This document shows positions 53,722 through 62,980 of a stretch of 64,000 nt of DNA, piece after piece (positions within the stretch are counted from its first letter, which is position 1; each line of letters begins with the position of its first letter). The position numbers were made by a program, and so were the translations under genes. The stretch spans positions 124,001 to 188,000 of the forward strand of contig NZ_HG942066.1 in the NCBI RefSeq assembly GCF_000612665.1, given 5' to 3'. This stretch comes from Neobacillus dielmonensis (GTDB lineage Bacteria > Bacillota > Bacilli > Bacillales > Cytobacillaceae). The notes below the pieces were generated by a model, which was not told where the DNA came from, did not search any database, and saw only the letters and a list, made by a program, of their open reading frames with translations.

Positions 53722-54969
53722 ATGGAAAATGCTCAAGCTGGCATGTCTGTGGGTGCTTTATTCCGAAATCGGGTGATTCAAACCATTCTACTATCTACCC
53801 TTTTCCTGCAAATCGGCATCTGGGTAAGAAATTACTCCATACTGCTATTTGTTGTGGAAAAGACCAACGAAAACCCGGTAGCAGTGTCACTGATTTCCGT
53901 TGCTGAGTTCGCCCCCATCTTTTTATTCTCGTTTATCGGGGGAACGTTTGCTGACCGGTGGAAGCCGAAGCGGACGATGATATGGTGTGATTTCTTAAGT
54001 GCCGTATCTATTTTTGTGGTGCTGCTGACACTCGTTTTTGGCAGCTGGAAAGTCGTATTCTTTGCCACACTTGCTTCTTCGATTCTGTCGCAGTTTTCCC
54101 AGCCTTCGGGAATGAAGTTGTTTAAATTGCATGTAAAAGAAGAATTGGTCCAAATGGGAATGTCTATCTATCAAACGCTGTTTGCTTTGTTCATGATCCT
54201 TGGGCCGGTACTGGGAACGTTTGTCTACCAACAATACGGGATCGATATTGCGATTGCGATTATGGGGATTGCTTTCTTGCTGTCAGCAGGGATTTTATTC
54301 CGACTCCCGCCTGATAAAGACCAAGAGGAAAAACAAGAAGATTCAACTGTTATGGAAGAAATGAAAGCGGGGTTTCGTTATGTATGGAACCGCCGGCCGC
54401 TGACTTTACTAGGAGGGTGTTTTGCTGCATCCGGATTAGCATTAGGGCTGACGCAGCCGTTAACCGTTTTTCTCGTCACCGAGCAGCTGGGTCTGCCAAA
54501 AGAGCAGATGCAATGGCTGATGATGGCGTTTGGAGTTGGTATGATTTTGGGCGGCGGAATTACGGTAGGAATGGCGAAAAAGGTTCCGCCGCAAATCCTG
54601 CTTGCCATGGGGATGACGGCAAATGCCATCGGCTTTCTGATCATGGGTTTCTCAGAATTGTTCTGGCTGACGCTCTCCGTAGAATTTATTTGCGGAATCT
54701 TTATGCCATGTATTCATATTGGGATTAATACCATGATTTTAAAGAACACAGAAGCTGATTTCATTGGAAGGGTAAACGGCATTCTTAATCCGGTCTTTAT
54801 GGGAACGAATGTCATTACGATGACAATGAGTGGTTGGTTAAAACAGTCATTTTCGTTGGTAATGATGTACGAAATCTCCGCCATCCTGTTTGTTGTAGGG
54901 GCCCTGTTTTTAGTCCCACTGTTTAAAGGAACGGTATCTTCCGCAATGGAAAAGGGCGAGAAAGTATAA
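53722..54969 (+). CDS. MFS drug exporter (macrolide-efflux-like)
   Basis: This 415-residue membrane protein has about twelve helices and belongs to the MFS_3/Mef-like group, with GGTFADRWKPKRTMIW between helices 2 and 3 and FSQPSGMKLFK. Relatives export macrolides or other antibiotics. The ATG at 53722 follows AAGGAGGA by 8 nt. The leader has an upstream ORF, conditional terminator and masked ribosome binding site, which supports induction by a translation-inhibiting drug. The actual substrate is unknown. Confidence 0.85.
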   Translation: MENAQAGMSVGALFRNRVIQTILLSTLFLQIGIWVRNYSILLFVVEKTNENPVAVSLISVAEFAPIFLFSFIGGTFADRWKPKRTMIWCDFLSAVSIFVVLLTLVFGSWKVVFFATLASSILSQFSQPSGMKLFKLHVKEELVQMGMSIYQTLFALFMILGPVLGTFVYQQYGIDIAIAIMGIAFLLSAGILFRLPPDKDQEEKQEDSTVMEEMKAGFRYVWNRRPLTLLGGCFAASGLALGLTQPLTVFLVTEQLGLPKEQMQWLMMAFGVGMILGGGITVGMAKKVPPQILLAMGMTANAIGFLIMGFSELFWLTLSVEFICGIFMPCIHIGINTMILKNTEADFIGRVNGILNPVFMGTNVITMTMSGWLKQSFSLVMMYEISAILFVVGALFLVPLFKGTVSSAMEKGEKV

Positions 54970-54981
54970 TAAGTTTTGTGC

Positions 54982-55012
54982 AAGGAGCCGGCATTGCATT
55001 TGCGGCTCCTTT
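54982..55012 (+). terminator. Terminator after the MFS exporter
   Basis: AAGGAGCCG pairs with CGGCTCCTT. The T tail is interrupted (TTTGCTTTG). Confidence 0.65.
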
Positions 55013-55088
55013 GCTTTGTTTAAAGTCCATAACATTACAACCAAGTGATACAATAAAGAGGAGTTAAGTCAGTTTAAGGGGGATTCAA

Positions 55089-55628
55089 ATGGATGTAATT
55101 GATAAAGCGCTTCAATTTGCGGCCAAAGCCCATGCTGGTCAGTGCCGGAAAGGGACGGATATCCCGTATATTTCCCATCCGGCTGCTGTTGCTATGATTT
55201 TATTGAAGGCAGGCTATAGCGATGCCATAGTGGCTGCCGGGATCCTACATGATACAGTCGAGGATACCGAGATAACCTTGGGTGACATCAACTGCGAGTT
55301 TGGACCTGAAATTGCGGCCATCGTAGAGGGATGTTCCGAGCCGGATAAGTCACTTTCTTGGGAACAGAGAAAACTGCATACGATTGAATTTTTAAAAAGA
55401 GCATCTAATGACATAAAGGCAGTAGCCTGTGCCGATAAACTGCATAATGTTCGTTCCATTTTAGCTGATTATCAGCAGGAGGGGGAAGAAGTTTGGACCA
55501 GGTTTAAACGTGGGAAAGACAAGCAAAAGTGGTACTATTTCAATATTGTAAACAGCCTGCAGCATGAAGGGACGTTTCCTTTGGCAGAAGAGTTGGAGAA
55601 AGAGGTCAACCGACTGTTTCATACATAG
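55089..55628 (+). CDS. HD-domain small alarmone hydrolase-like protein
   Basis: This 179-residue protein consists of a single RelA/SpoT-type HD hydrolase domain: His30 (ISHP), His54-Asp55 (GILHDTVEDT) and ADKLHN as distal metal ligands. It has no synthetase or ACT domain. The length fits MESH1-like small alarmone hydrolases that remove pyrophosphate from (p)ppGpp. Other nucleotides are possible. AAGGGGGA precedes the ATG. Confidence 0.85.
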   Translation: MDVIDKALQFAAKAHAGQCRKGTDIPYISHPAAVAMILLKAGYSDAIVAAGILHDTVEDTEITLGDINCEFGPEIAAIVEGCSEPDKSLSWEQRKLHTIEFLKRASNDIKAVACADKLHNVRSILADYQQEGEEVWTRFKRGKDKQKWYYFNIVNSLQHEGTFPLAEELEKEVNRLFHT

Positions 55629-55660
55629 ATGAACTGAATAGGCGGGGAGGGGAATTCGAT

Positions 55661-56164
55661 TTGGAAATCAGACGATTACATGCAGCCGATGCAAAAATTT
55701 ACTGGAATCTCAGATTGGAAGCATTAAAAGGTAATCCGACGGCGTTTTTAACCAGTTATGAAGAAGCATCCGCAAGGGAAAACCCGGTAGAACAGACGGC
55801 TCGAAATTTAACCCAAGAAGATGCCTATACATTTGGGGCGTTTACGGGGGCAGAGTTGATTGGGATGGTCACACTCACACAAGAAAAGGCACCCAAAATC
55901 CGGCACTGTGGAAATATTGTTGCCATGTACGTGACTCCTGAAAACCAAGGATTGGGCGTGGGGACTGCTTTACTGACAGAAGCCGTTGATTTTGCCAAAT
56001 CATTGGATACCATTGAAAAATTAAATTTAGTTGTTACAGCAGGCAATCAAAGTGCAAAAAGACTCTACAGTAAATTAGGTTTTAAAGTATTCGGGCGTGA
56101 GGAAAAAGCTTTAAAGATCGATAATGTGTATTATGACGTTGAACTAATGGTTCTTCATTTATAA
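55661..56164 (+). CDS. GNAT family N-acetyltransferase
   Basis: This 167-residue protein has the GNAT fold. MYVTPENQGLGVGTALL is motif A with the acetyl-CoA pyrophosphate loop (Q-x-x-G-x-G), and NQSAKRLYSKLGFKVFG is motif B. The TTG at 55661 follows GGGGAGGGG. The substrate is unknown. Confidence 0.87.
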   Translation: MEIRRLHAADAKIYWNLRLEALKGNPTAFLTSYEEASARENPVEQTARNLTQEDAYTFGAFTGAELIGMVTLTQEKAPKIRHCGNIVAMYVTPENQGLGVGTALLTEAVDFAKSLDTIEKLNLVVTAGNQSAKRLYSKLGFKVFGREEKALKIDNVYYDVELMVLHL

Positions 56165-56209
56165 TGAAAAATGGGAGCGAGACCAATAAGGATTCACTCC
56201 TTTTTCCAT

Positions 56210-56977
56210 TCATTCACTAAATAAATAAGCCAACATTGCAGGAATTCTTTCCCTAAAGAACCTATAATGGTGCTCGGCGTTGATAATCTCTGTAAATTGG
56301 CTATTGCCGATTTTGCTGCTCACAATCTCGTAAACACGCTTTGACAAATCCACAAAAAGTTCACTTTCGCTCACATTGTCGGGTACTTCCCTTGTTCCGA
56401 TATCCATATAGAACTTTTCAACAGAGGAAAGCTCCGAACCGTTCAATAACTTCTCGATTGCTTCCTGATTGCGATAATAAGCGGGAGACAGAGCCGCTAT
56501 TTTTTTAAAAATAGTAGGATATCGGCAGGCCGCATAGGTACTGATTAGAGCCCCTAAAGAGATTCCTGCCATGGCTGTCTCGGCTGGAATTGTCCGGTAC
56601 TTTTTGTCGATAAATGGTTTTAATTCATGTACGATAAATTCCAAATAGGCCTCACCTTTGCCACCCAACGGACAGTCAAATCCAAGAATTTCCCGGCTTA
56701 GTGGGCCATGTCCCCATGGACAATATTCATTGATTCGTTCCTCACTATTTTGATTAATGGCCACTACAACAATGTCCATGCAGGTTTTATCCAAATATTG
56801 CTTCATGCCAAGGGAGACCCCGTTAATGGCACTCGCGTCTTCAAATACATTTTGTCCGTCATGCATATACAAAACGGGATAATGCTTGTCCCCCGTTTGG
56901 TAGGTTTCTGGGAGGTAGACCGTTATCTGACGGTCTTGCTCAAGAGCCTTCATATAGATAAAAAATTCTTCTAACAT
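56210..56977 (-). CDS. Putative esterase (alpha/beta hydrolase, enterochelin-esterase-like)
   Basis: This 255-residue protein has YPVLYMHDGQNVF, the nucleophile motif AGISLGA, and a C-terminal His in AEHHYRFFRER. The pattern is that of the Esterase_D/IroE family. There is no signal peptide, so it should act in the cytoplasm. Siderophore hydrolysis is the best-known role in the family, but no siderophore genes lie nearby. AGAAGGTGCGGC precedes the ATG. Confidence 0.83.
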   Translation of the reverse strand: MLEEFFIYMKALEQDRQITVYLPETYQTGDKHYPVLYMHDGQNVFEDASAINGVSLGMKQYLDKTCMDIVVVAINQNSEERINEYCPWGHGPLSREILGFDCPLGGKGEAYLEFIVHELKPFIDKKYRTIPAETAMAGISLGALISTYAACRYPTIFKKIAALSPAYYRNQEAIEKLLNGSELSSVEKFYMDIGTREVPDNVSESELFVDLSKRVYEIVSSKIGNSQFTEIINAEHHYRFFRERIPAMLAYLFSE

Positions 56978-57221
56978 GCCGCACCTTCTATTCTGAATCT
57001 TTTAAACTATTTGTTTAGTATTATAATACCCCATATTTCCTTATTTCCAAAGGTACTATAGGAAATTGGAATGTATTTCAGATTGATTAACCCGTTGAAC
57101 ATCATTAAAATTATTCTAGTATGACAATAAAATAGGAATTAAAGTATATTTACTATTATTCTCATATAGGATAAAATAAGGAATTAAATTATTATAACAT
57201 CATAGAATAGGAGAGGTGTAG

Positions 57222-58469
57222 ATGAAAAAAATAAGCCTAGCCTGGCAAATATTTATTGGTTTAGTTCTTGGTATTATTGTCGGCGGGATTTTCTATGGAA
57301 ATCCTCATGTTGCCGAAATATTGCAGCCAATTGGAAATATTTTTATACGCTTAATTAAAATGATCGTCGTGCCGATTGTCATTTCCAGTATCATTGTCGG
57401 TGTTGCCGGAACTGGTGACATGAAAACGTTGGGGAAACTCGGCGGGAAGACACTTATTTACTTCGAAATCATTACGACGATTGCTATTGTAGTCGGCCTC
57501 CTGGCAGCCAATCTGTTCCATCCAGGCACAGGAGTCGATATGTCTCATTTAACGAAAACCGATATTAATACGTATGTAGAGACAGCTGAAACCACACAGT
57601 CGCACTCGAAAATTGATACCTTTGTCAATATTGTGCCTACGAATATCATTCAGTCATTAGCAAACGGTGATATGCTTGCCATTATTTTCTTCTCAGCTAT
57701 GTTTGGACTTGGTGTAGCAGCGATTGGGGAAAAAGGACAGCCATTAATTGGATTTTTTAAGGGTACCGCCGATGCCATGTTCTATGTCACAAATCAAATT
57801 ATGAAAGTGGCACCGATTGGTGTATTCGCATTAATTGGTGTGACTGTATCAAAGTTTGGTTTATCATCATTGGTACCGCTTGGAAAATTAGTGCTGGTCG
57901 TATATGGAGCCATGATCTTCTTTATTATCGTGGTACTCGGTATAACGGCAAAAATCGCTGGTTATAACATCTTTAAGTTGTTGAAGTATTTAAAAGACGA
58001 ACTATTATTGGGTTACTCAACAGCAAGTTCGGAAGCCGTTCTTCCAAGAATTATGGAAAAAATGGAGAAAATCGGCTGTCCGAAAGCCATCACTTCATTT
58101 GTTATTCCAACTGGTTATTCCTTTAACCTTGATGGTTCGACTCTATATCAAGCCATTGCTGCGTTATTCATTGCGCAGATGTACGGCATTCATATGAGCA
58201 TAACCCATCAAATTACGTTGGTTCTTGTGTTGATGGTCACTTCTAAGGGAATTGCTGGCGTTCCTGGTGTTTCTCTAGTTGTTCTACTGGCGACATTAGG
58301 CAGTGTAGGGATCCCTGCAGAGGGCTTAGCATTTATTGCTGGTATTGACCGGATTCTTGATATGGCCCGCACATGCGTGAACATTGTTGGTAACTCTCTA
58401 GCTGCTATCGTCATCTCTAAATGGGAAGGTCACAATCTTAAAGATAGCTCAGAGAATATAGCTGCATAA
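57222..58469 (+). CDS. gltP: Dicarboxylate/amino acid:cation symporter (GltP-like)
   Basis: This 415-residue membrane protein has eight helices plus two re-entrant loops of the glutamate transporter family. STASSEAVLPR is the serine-rich hairpin 1, NLDGSTLYQ lies in helix 7, and DRILDMARTCVNIVGN in helix 8 binds the substrate carboxylates. It should take up glutamate or aspartate with protons or sodium. The length and motifs match bacillar GltP/GltT. AGGAGAGGTG precedes the ATG. Two GGAATTAAA direct repeats (57135 and 57180) stand upstream and may be regulatory. Confidence 0.9.
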   Translation: MKKISLAWQIFIGLVLGIIVGGIFYGNPHVAEILQPIGNIFIRLIKMIVVPIVISSIIVGVAGTGDMKTLGKLGGKTLIYFEIITTIAIVVGLLAANLFHPGTGVDMSHLTKTDINTYVETAETTQSHSKIDTFVNIVPTNIIQSLANGDMLAIIFFSAMFGLGVAAIGEKGQPLIGFFKGTADAMFYVTNQIMKVAPIGVFALIGVTVSKFGLSSLVPLGKLVLVVYGAMIFFIIVVLGITAKIAGYNIFKLLKYLKDELLLGYSTASSEAVLPRIMEKMEKIGCPKAITSFVIPTGYSFNLDGSTLYQAIAALFIAQMYGIHMSITHQITLVLVLMVTSKGIAGVPGVSLVVLLATLGSVGIPAEGLAFIAGIDRILDMARTCVNIVGNSLAAIVISKWEGHNLKDSSENIAA

Positions 58470-58477
58470 AATAAAGG

Positions 58478-58518
58478 AAAAAGGTGCTTGATACCATGGT
58501 GTATCTGGCACCTTTTTT
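58478..58518 (+). terminator. Intrinsic terminator after the symporter gene
   Basis: AAAAAGGTGC pairs with GCACCTTTTTT, with a further inner pairing GATACC/GGTGTATC. Confidence 0.88.
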
Positions 58519-58717
58519 ATTTTCCCAAAAAGATTGGAAGGTAATAGTCCTTTTCTCATAGAAACTAAAAAGAACAGTATGAAAATATATCCAAATAAAG
58601 TAAAATAATAACAGATGGAGATATTTTAAAAAAGAATGCCAGTTTATAATTTAAATATACTATTTATTGTAGCAAATCCGATCAGGATCGAATGTCCATA
58701 GTCGGGAGAGGAAGTCA

Positions 58718-59755
58718 ATGGCAAAATCTATAAGGTCGTTTGCGGAACTAAAAAGACATATTTATTTGTGGGTTCTACCCATTCTTATCTTTTCACTGTT
58801 TACAAACAGTATTTTAGAAAAGTTGTTTTTTGCACGCAGCCTCAATGGAATCATCAATATATCGTTGATAATCTGGTTTATTGTGAGCTGGATACTGCTT
58901 TATAAACGGGGAATATCGACTATTATTGAGTACTCTAATTTGATCTTAATTAGTATTTATCATGTTACAAAAGTGGCCTCCGTTATTTATTACAGAATTG
59001 TTCAATCAGGCGGTGGGGAGTTAGGTGATTTTATTGTATGGATGCCGTTATATATAATGTTTATTTTTTTTACATTAGGGCAAAAACGCGGTTTGTATTT
59101 TTCTTTCATCATTTTTTTGATAACGTTAATAAACGGCCTGATGTATATTGGGGAGTTGCCGCCTGAATCGGTTGATTCCTTCATACAGTTTTATATTGCA
59201 ACGTCTGTCTATATCATTGTCCTTTATTATGCCCAGCATTTATTTAAGGTATTTACAGAGATGGAGATAGTAAAAAAACATGCTTTTCTGGATTCCCTAA
59301 CCAGCATCGCTAATCGGCATCAAATAGATGAGTGGCTGGAAGGAATGATAAGGGATGCCAGGGAAACCGGCACTCAGTTTGCCGTTATCTTTTTTGACAT
59401 TGATCACTTTAAGCTGGTGAATGATCAGCTTGGTCATAAAACGGGTGATTCTGTTTTGATTGAGTTTGCTCAGCTTGTAAAAAGTAGTCTGCCACTAGGG
59501 GATAAGTTTGGTCGTTGGGGTGGAGAAGAATTTATCCTCATCTCAAGCAGTTGTGGAGACAATGCCCTCAAATTAGCAGAATATCTAAGGGCTATTATTG
59601 AAAATCATGCTTTTAGAGAGGTAAAGGGGCTGACAGCAAGTTTTGGTGTAGCTGATTATCAGCCAGGTGATACCATTGATACGCTTTTAAACCGGGCTGA
59701 CAAAGGGTTATATTTGTCTAAGAAAACTGGCAGGAATAAAGTACATACAGGATAA
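58718..59755 (+). CDS. Membrane-bound diguanylate cyclase (GGDEF)
   Basis: This 345-residue protein has six or so N-terminal helices (to about residue 180) and a C-terminal GGDEF domain with FFDIDHFKLVND and the active-site RWGGEEF. It should make cyclic di-GMP. The product-inhibition site RxxD upstream of GGEEF reads PLGD, so the arginine is missing and feedback inhibition may be weak. The sensor part is a plain helical bundle with no named input domain. GGGAGAGGAAG precedes the ATG. It is a single gene. Confidence 0.9.
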   Translation: MAKSIRSFAELKRHIYLWVLPILIFSLFTNSILEKLFFARSLNGIINISLIIWFIVSWILLYKRGISTIIEYSNLILISIYHVTKVASVIYYRIVQSGGGELGDFIVWMPLYIMFIFFTLGQKRGLYFSFIIFLITLINGLMYIGELPPESVDSFIQFYIATSVYIIVLYYAQHLFKVFTEMEIVKKHAFLDSLTSIANRHQIDEWLEGMIRDARETGTQFAVIFFDIDHFKLVNDQLGHKTGDSVLIEFAQLVKSSLPLGDKFGRWGGEEFILISSSCGDNALKLAEYLRAIIENHAFREVKGLTASFGVADYQPGDTIDTLLNRADKGLYLSKKTGRNKVHTG

Positions 59756-59917
59756 TCTTTTTCAAGTAGCAGAAAGAGGCAAAATTACCTAAGGTGGTTG
59801 CCAACCAGGATCTTTCGTTATTTTAAACGTTTTATTGTGAAAATTTCCAATTATATTCCCCTTAAGATTGACTTAAAATAATAGCGCTCGCTCATTCCGA
59901 ACAAGGGGGAAACAACG

Positions 59918-60328
59918 GTGAAATGGCATAAGCGGATCCTTTCAATGATTCAAGAACGCCAAGATAAAAAGGTGGCATTAGCGGTGGACACCTCTACTAA
60001 GGACGCCCCTGCTATTTTGATAAACAATATTGTTACTTTGTTTGAAACAGTAAAACCTGACACCATCTTAGTTCAAGCAGACTTCAAAATAAGAAGTATT
60101 ACCCCTGTTAAAAGCAATACTATTACGTACCAAAATCATGGGAAATCTTCCTATACATTAGTGCTTGAGTGGGCAAAGGAAGAGAAGATTGATACATTGT
60201 TTTATATCACAGATGTCACCGGCTTTTTACCAGAAGACTTGGAACGTGTGGATTTTGAGTTATTTTGGCTCGTATCCGGTACCTTTATGCCGAAAATTCC
60301 GTTTGGAAAAGCAATCAAAGTGGCATAG
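59918..60328 (+). CDS. Stand-alone VWA-like domain protein (resembles C-terminus of DUF2201 proteins)
   Basis: This 136-residue protein has VALAVDTSTKD, a MIDAS-like start, and ends with the DUF2201-type pattern (IDTLFYITDVTGFLPE, FWLVSG, PFGKAIKVA). Usual DUF2201 proteins are near 400 residues, with a metallopeptidase-like N-terminal part that is missing here. It may be a free-standing domain or a remnant. The GTG at 59918 follows AAGGGGGAAA. Confidence 0.6.
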   Translation: MKWHKRILSMIQERQDKKVALAVDTSTKDAPAILINNIVTLFETVKPDTILVQADFKIRSITPVKSNTITYQNHGKSSYTLVLEWAKEEKIDTLFYITDVTGFLPEDLERVDFELFWLVSGTFMPKIPFGKAIKVA

Positions 60329-60445
60329 TTATACCGATCCCCCTGGTTTAAAACAGGGGGAAAATATTTGTGGGGGAACTAATAAAAGCCCTGACACTTT
60401 CAGTATAGTGGATGTAAAAAAGTTTCCTGAAAGGGCAAAAAATGA

Positions 60446-60613
60446 ATGAATGTGATTTTTTGGCTGCTAAAGTTTGCATGGTTGTTTCTTATCATTTTCA
60501 TTGGCAATCAATTTATGGATGACCTGAAGAGTTGGTCTATTCCAATATGTATTGCTGTCTTTTTGTTTGGCAACAGCCTTATTAACCATTGGCTTAGGGC
60601 TAGTGTAAGATAA
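60446..60613 (+). CDS. Small two-helix membrane protein
   Basis: A 55-residue frame from the ATG at 60446 to TAA at 60611-60613 encodes two hydrophobic helices (FWLLKFAWLFLIIFIGNQF and IPICIAVFLFGNSLI) joined by MDDLKSWS. GAAAGGG lies about 12 nt upstream. An alternative ATG at 60442 in another frame stops early. The family is unknown. Confidence 0.5.
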   Translation: MNVIFWLLKFAWLFLIIFIGNQFMDDLKSWSIPICIAVFLFGNSLINHWLRASVR

Positions 60614-60619
60614 AACAAT

Positions 60620-60686
60620 AAAAAAAGTGGCTGTCCCCTGTCCTACAAAGGATGTCACTCGCTCAGAATGAAGTCAGCCACGTTTT
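60620..60686 (-). terminator. Terminator with a degenerate palindrome insert
   Basis: GTGGCTG (60627-60633) and CAGCCAC (60675-60681) close a long hairpin whose loop has GTCCCCTGTCC, like half of the dispersed palindrome core. A T7 run on the minus strand favours termination of the yjcZ unit. Confidence 0.6.
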
Positions 60687-60748
60687 AATAAAACCGAGGG
60701 AACTCTATTGTTTGCTTTGGCTTTGCTCGGCTTAACATACAGGCTGCT

Positions 60749-60847
60749 TTAATATCCGCCGCCCGCGTAGAAGGTACCCACAATGATCAAGAGGATGAAC
60801 AGAACAACAATTAATACAAAACTGTTGTTGTATCCATAACCTGACAT
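60749..60847 (-). CDS. yjcZ: YjcZ family sporulation peptide
   Basis: This 32-residue peptide begins [10 protein letters not shown], then has one membrane helix ([14 protein letters not shown]) and ends AGGGY. The sequence pattern is that of the YjcZ/sporulation protein family common in Bacillaceae. Its ATG lies at 60845-60847 after GGAGGTG, a very strong ribosome binding site. The precise role in spores is not known. Confidence 0.85.
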   Translation of the reverse strand: MSGYGYNNSFVLIVVLFILLIIVGTFYAGGGY

Positions 60848-61035
60848 CTATTTCACCTCCTTAATCGTGAGCTAATATCAATATATGTGTTGACAAGGAC
60901 AGAAGATATGGACAAGCATGGAATATTATTTTTAAAATTTCGATAAAATTTGAAACTAACCTGACAAATGATACGACTATACATAAGAGGTTTGCTTGAA
61001 ATATAAATATAAAATAATGAGGTAGAAAATGCCGT

Positions 61036-61893
61036 ATGAAGATGCAAAGATTTGTTCAGAAACTGCTTGCATTGTTATTGCAGTGTGTTGTTGGAGTGGA
61101 AATACTCATTTTTGTTACTGTATTGCCTGTTTTATTTAATCATTTATCCTTTCATTTTTCCGACTTTCTTCAAGCAATCTATCACTTAAACGTAAAAGTA
61201 GCCACTTTTGGTGATTTCTTTACGGAAGATCAAAAGAATTCCTTATTTCCAGTCATTTTTATTAAATACTGGGATTCTATGAAAATGCTAATATTAGGAG
61301 TATTGGCCGCCATGGTGATTGCTTTTGCCATATCCTATTTGGCCCTCTTGTTTTTTAAAGATCGGTTAAAACAATTGAAAAATTTGCTGGAAATCGCGGA
61401 ATCAATCCCTGATTTGATGCTGATCCTGTTGCTGCAATTATTTGTTATTGTGGTCTATAAACAAACTGGGATTAAGCTGGCGCAGGTGGTGACAGTCAGA
61501 GAGGAAGCGATTCTCCTACCGGTAATTTGCTTAAGTGTTCCAATTAGCTTTTATATTACCAAAGTCATGATTCATTACATAGAGGAGGAGTTAGAAAAGC
61601 CTTATATCTTGCTTGCCAAGGCCAAAGGGCTGCCGTTTGCCTATATATTGAATATCCACGTCCTAAGGAATATTGCTGACAGCATGTTTGGCACATCCAA
61701 AACAATTTTATGGTCAATGCTTTCGACCCTATTAGTGATAGATTACTTGTTTAATATGAATGGGTTGCTTCGAATCATGTTAACGGCTGCTGACCCCTTT
61801 TTTATCGGCTGTATTCTGATTTTCATTCCTTTTTTCCTTATGTTTAGGATATTTGAATGGATCAGCTTCAGCAGCAGAAAGGAAATCCAATAA
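61036..61893 (+). CDS. ABC transporter permease, OppB/DppB-like
   Basis: This 285-residue permease has about six helices and the cytoplasmic coupling loop LAKAKGLPFAYILNIHVLRN (EAA-type). It is close in layout to dipeptide permeases but short and divergent. The OppC-like partner starts 2 bp after its stop. No ATPase or binding protein gene lies within the window on either side. The ATG at 61036 follows a weak purine stretch. Confidence 0.75.
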   Translation: MKMQRFVQKLLALLLQCVVGVEILIFVTVLPVLFNHLSFHFSDFLQAIYHLNVKVATFGDFFTEDQKNSLFPVIFIKYWDSMKMLILGVLAAMVIAFAISYLALLFFKDRLKQLKNLLEIAESIPDLMLILLLQLFVIVVYKQTGIKLAQVVTVREEAILLPVICLSVPISFYITKVMIHYIEEELEKPYILLAKAKGLPFAYILNIHVLRNIADSMFGTSKTILWSMLSTLLVIDYLFNMNGLLRIMLTAADPFFIGCILIFIPFFLMFRIFEWISFSSRKEIQ

Positions 61894-61894
61894 T

Positions 61895-62905
61895 ATGCTG
61901 ATGTTCTTATTAAAGAGAAAGCGTTTTCTAATAAGTGCCTTATTTCTCATTTCCCTTTTCGTCGGAAGTATTTTCAATACGGTTTTAAATGATGGGGAGA
62001 TCAGACAGACGATGATTCAGACCGATGAGCAGGGAAAAATCCTTGATAAACCGCCATACCCGCCATTTTCTGTTTACCTATTAGGTTCAGATATCTATGG
62101 TTATGATCTAGGGCATAAAATGGTAGAAGGGGCAAAATGGACGATTGGTGTTGTGCTGGTCGTAACGTTTTTTAGGATGCTGCTATCGTTGATTTTCAGC
62201 TTCTGTGTTTATTCACTGCCCAGTCCAATCTATAAAAGTATGAAAATGATATTTGAACCGTTTTCTGTAGTGCCGCAAACCATTATTGCGTATTTTATTC
62301 TTTATAGTGTTCTTTGGATGCCAATAGACGGGTTTGCCAATCCTTTTTGGCAGCGGGCATTGTTTGAAACATTGATCTTAGTAATGATTGCCATTCCCAA
62401 CTTAACCATCCATATATCAGAGGAAATCAGAATGGTGGTGAAGGAAGAATTTATAGAAGCATCCAAAGTACTGGGATCGGGGAAAACGCACATTTTTTTC
62501 AAACATATCGTGCCGCATGTCTATGAAAAGTGGATTTTATTGTTTGGTCAGCAGTTTATTCAAGCCTTACAGTTGTTAGCCCATCTTGGTTTTATGCTGC
62601 TGTTTTTCGGGGGCACCTATGTCCCATATGGAGCACCGAAGGAAGAAGCACCTCACTCTGTTTCCTACGAATGGTCGGGAGTCATTGGCGGTGATGTGAG
62701 TTATTTATATTCTTATTCTTGGGTTGTGCTAGTTCCTATAGGCTTCTTTATCTTAACGGCCATCAGTGTCGCGCTTATAAATGATTCGGTAAAAGCTTAT
62801 TTCCAAACAAGAAACGCTATCCAGTTCAAAAGTAATGGATTCAGGGAGCAAGCAATTTCTGAAGGTATGTATAGAGATCCTTCACCATTCTCTGGTCCTA
62901 AGTGA
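61895..62905 (+). CDS. ABC transporter permease, OppC/DppC-like
   Basis: This 336-residue permease has about six helices, an extracellular insert after helix 1 containing PPFSVYLLGSDIYGYDL (the LGTDxxGRD-like OppC motif) and the EAA loop EASKVLGSGKTHIFFKHIVP. The frame opens at 61853, but the ATG at 61895 follows AAAGGAAATCC and avoids overlap. It must pair with the gene upstream to form the membrane channel. The missing ATPase and substrate-binding subunits must come from elsewhere. Confidence 0.78.
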   Translation: MLMFLLKRKRFLISALFLISLFVGSIFNTVLNDGEIRQTMIQTDEQGKILDKPPYPPFSVYLLGSDIYGYDLGHKMVEGAKWTIGVVLVVTFFRMLLSLIFSFCVYSLPSPIYKSMKMIFEPFSVVPQTIIAYFILYSVLWMPIDGFANPFWQRALFETLILVMIAIPNLTIHISEEIRMVVKEEFIEASKVLGSGKTHIFFKHIVPHVYEKWILLFGQQFIQALQLLAHLGFMLLFFGGTYVPYGAPKEEAPHSVSYEWSGVIGGDVSYLYSYSWVVLVPIGFFILTAISVALINDSVKAYFQTRNAIQFKSNGFREQAISEGMYRDPSPFSGPK

Positions 62906-62940
62906 AAAACCTTTGTTATATTAGCACTTACACCTTCAGA

Positions 62941-62977
62941 AAACATTTGTCTTCCTCAACAGACAAATGTTTTTTTG
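62941..62977 (+). terminator. Intrinsic terminator after the permease pair
   Basis: An 11-bp stem AAACATTTGTC with GACAAATGTTT is followed by T7 in all. Confidence 0.92.
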
Positions 62978-62980
62978 ATT

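Noticed and set aside
53637-53906. 89-codon frame overlapping the start of the MFS exporter
   Set aside because: No ribosome binding site, and it runs out of frame through the exporter gene. It is less likely as a leader peptide than the short ORF at 53541.
60339-60361. CCCCCTG/CAGGGGG hairpin as another copy of the dispersed palindrome
   Set aside because: The loop (GTTTAAAA) and flanks do not match the family, so I treat it as an unrelated hairpin after the VWA-like gene.
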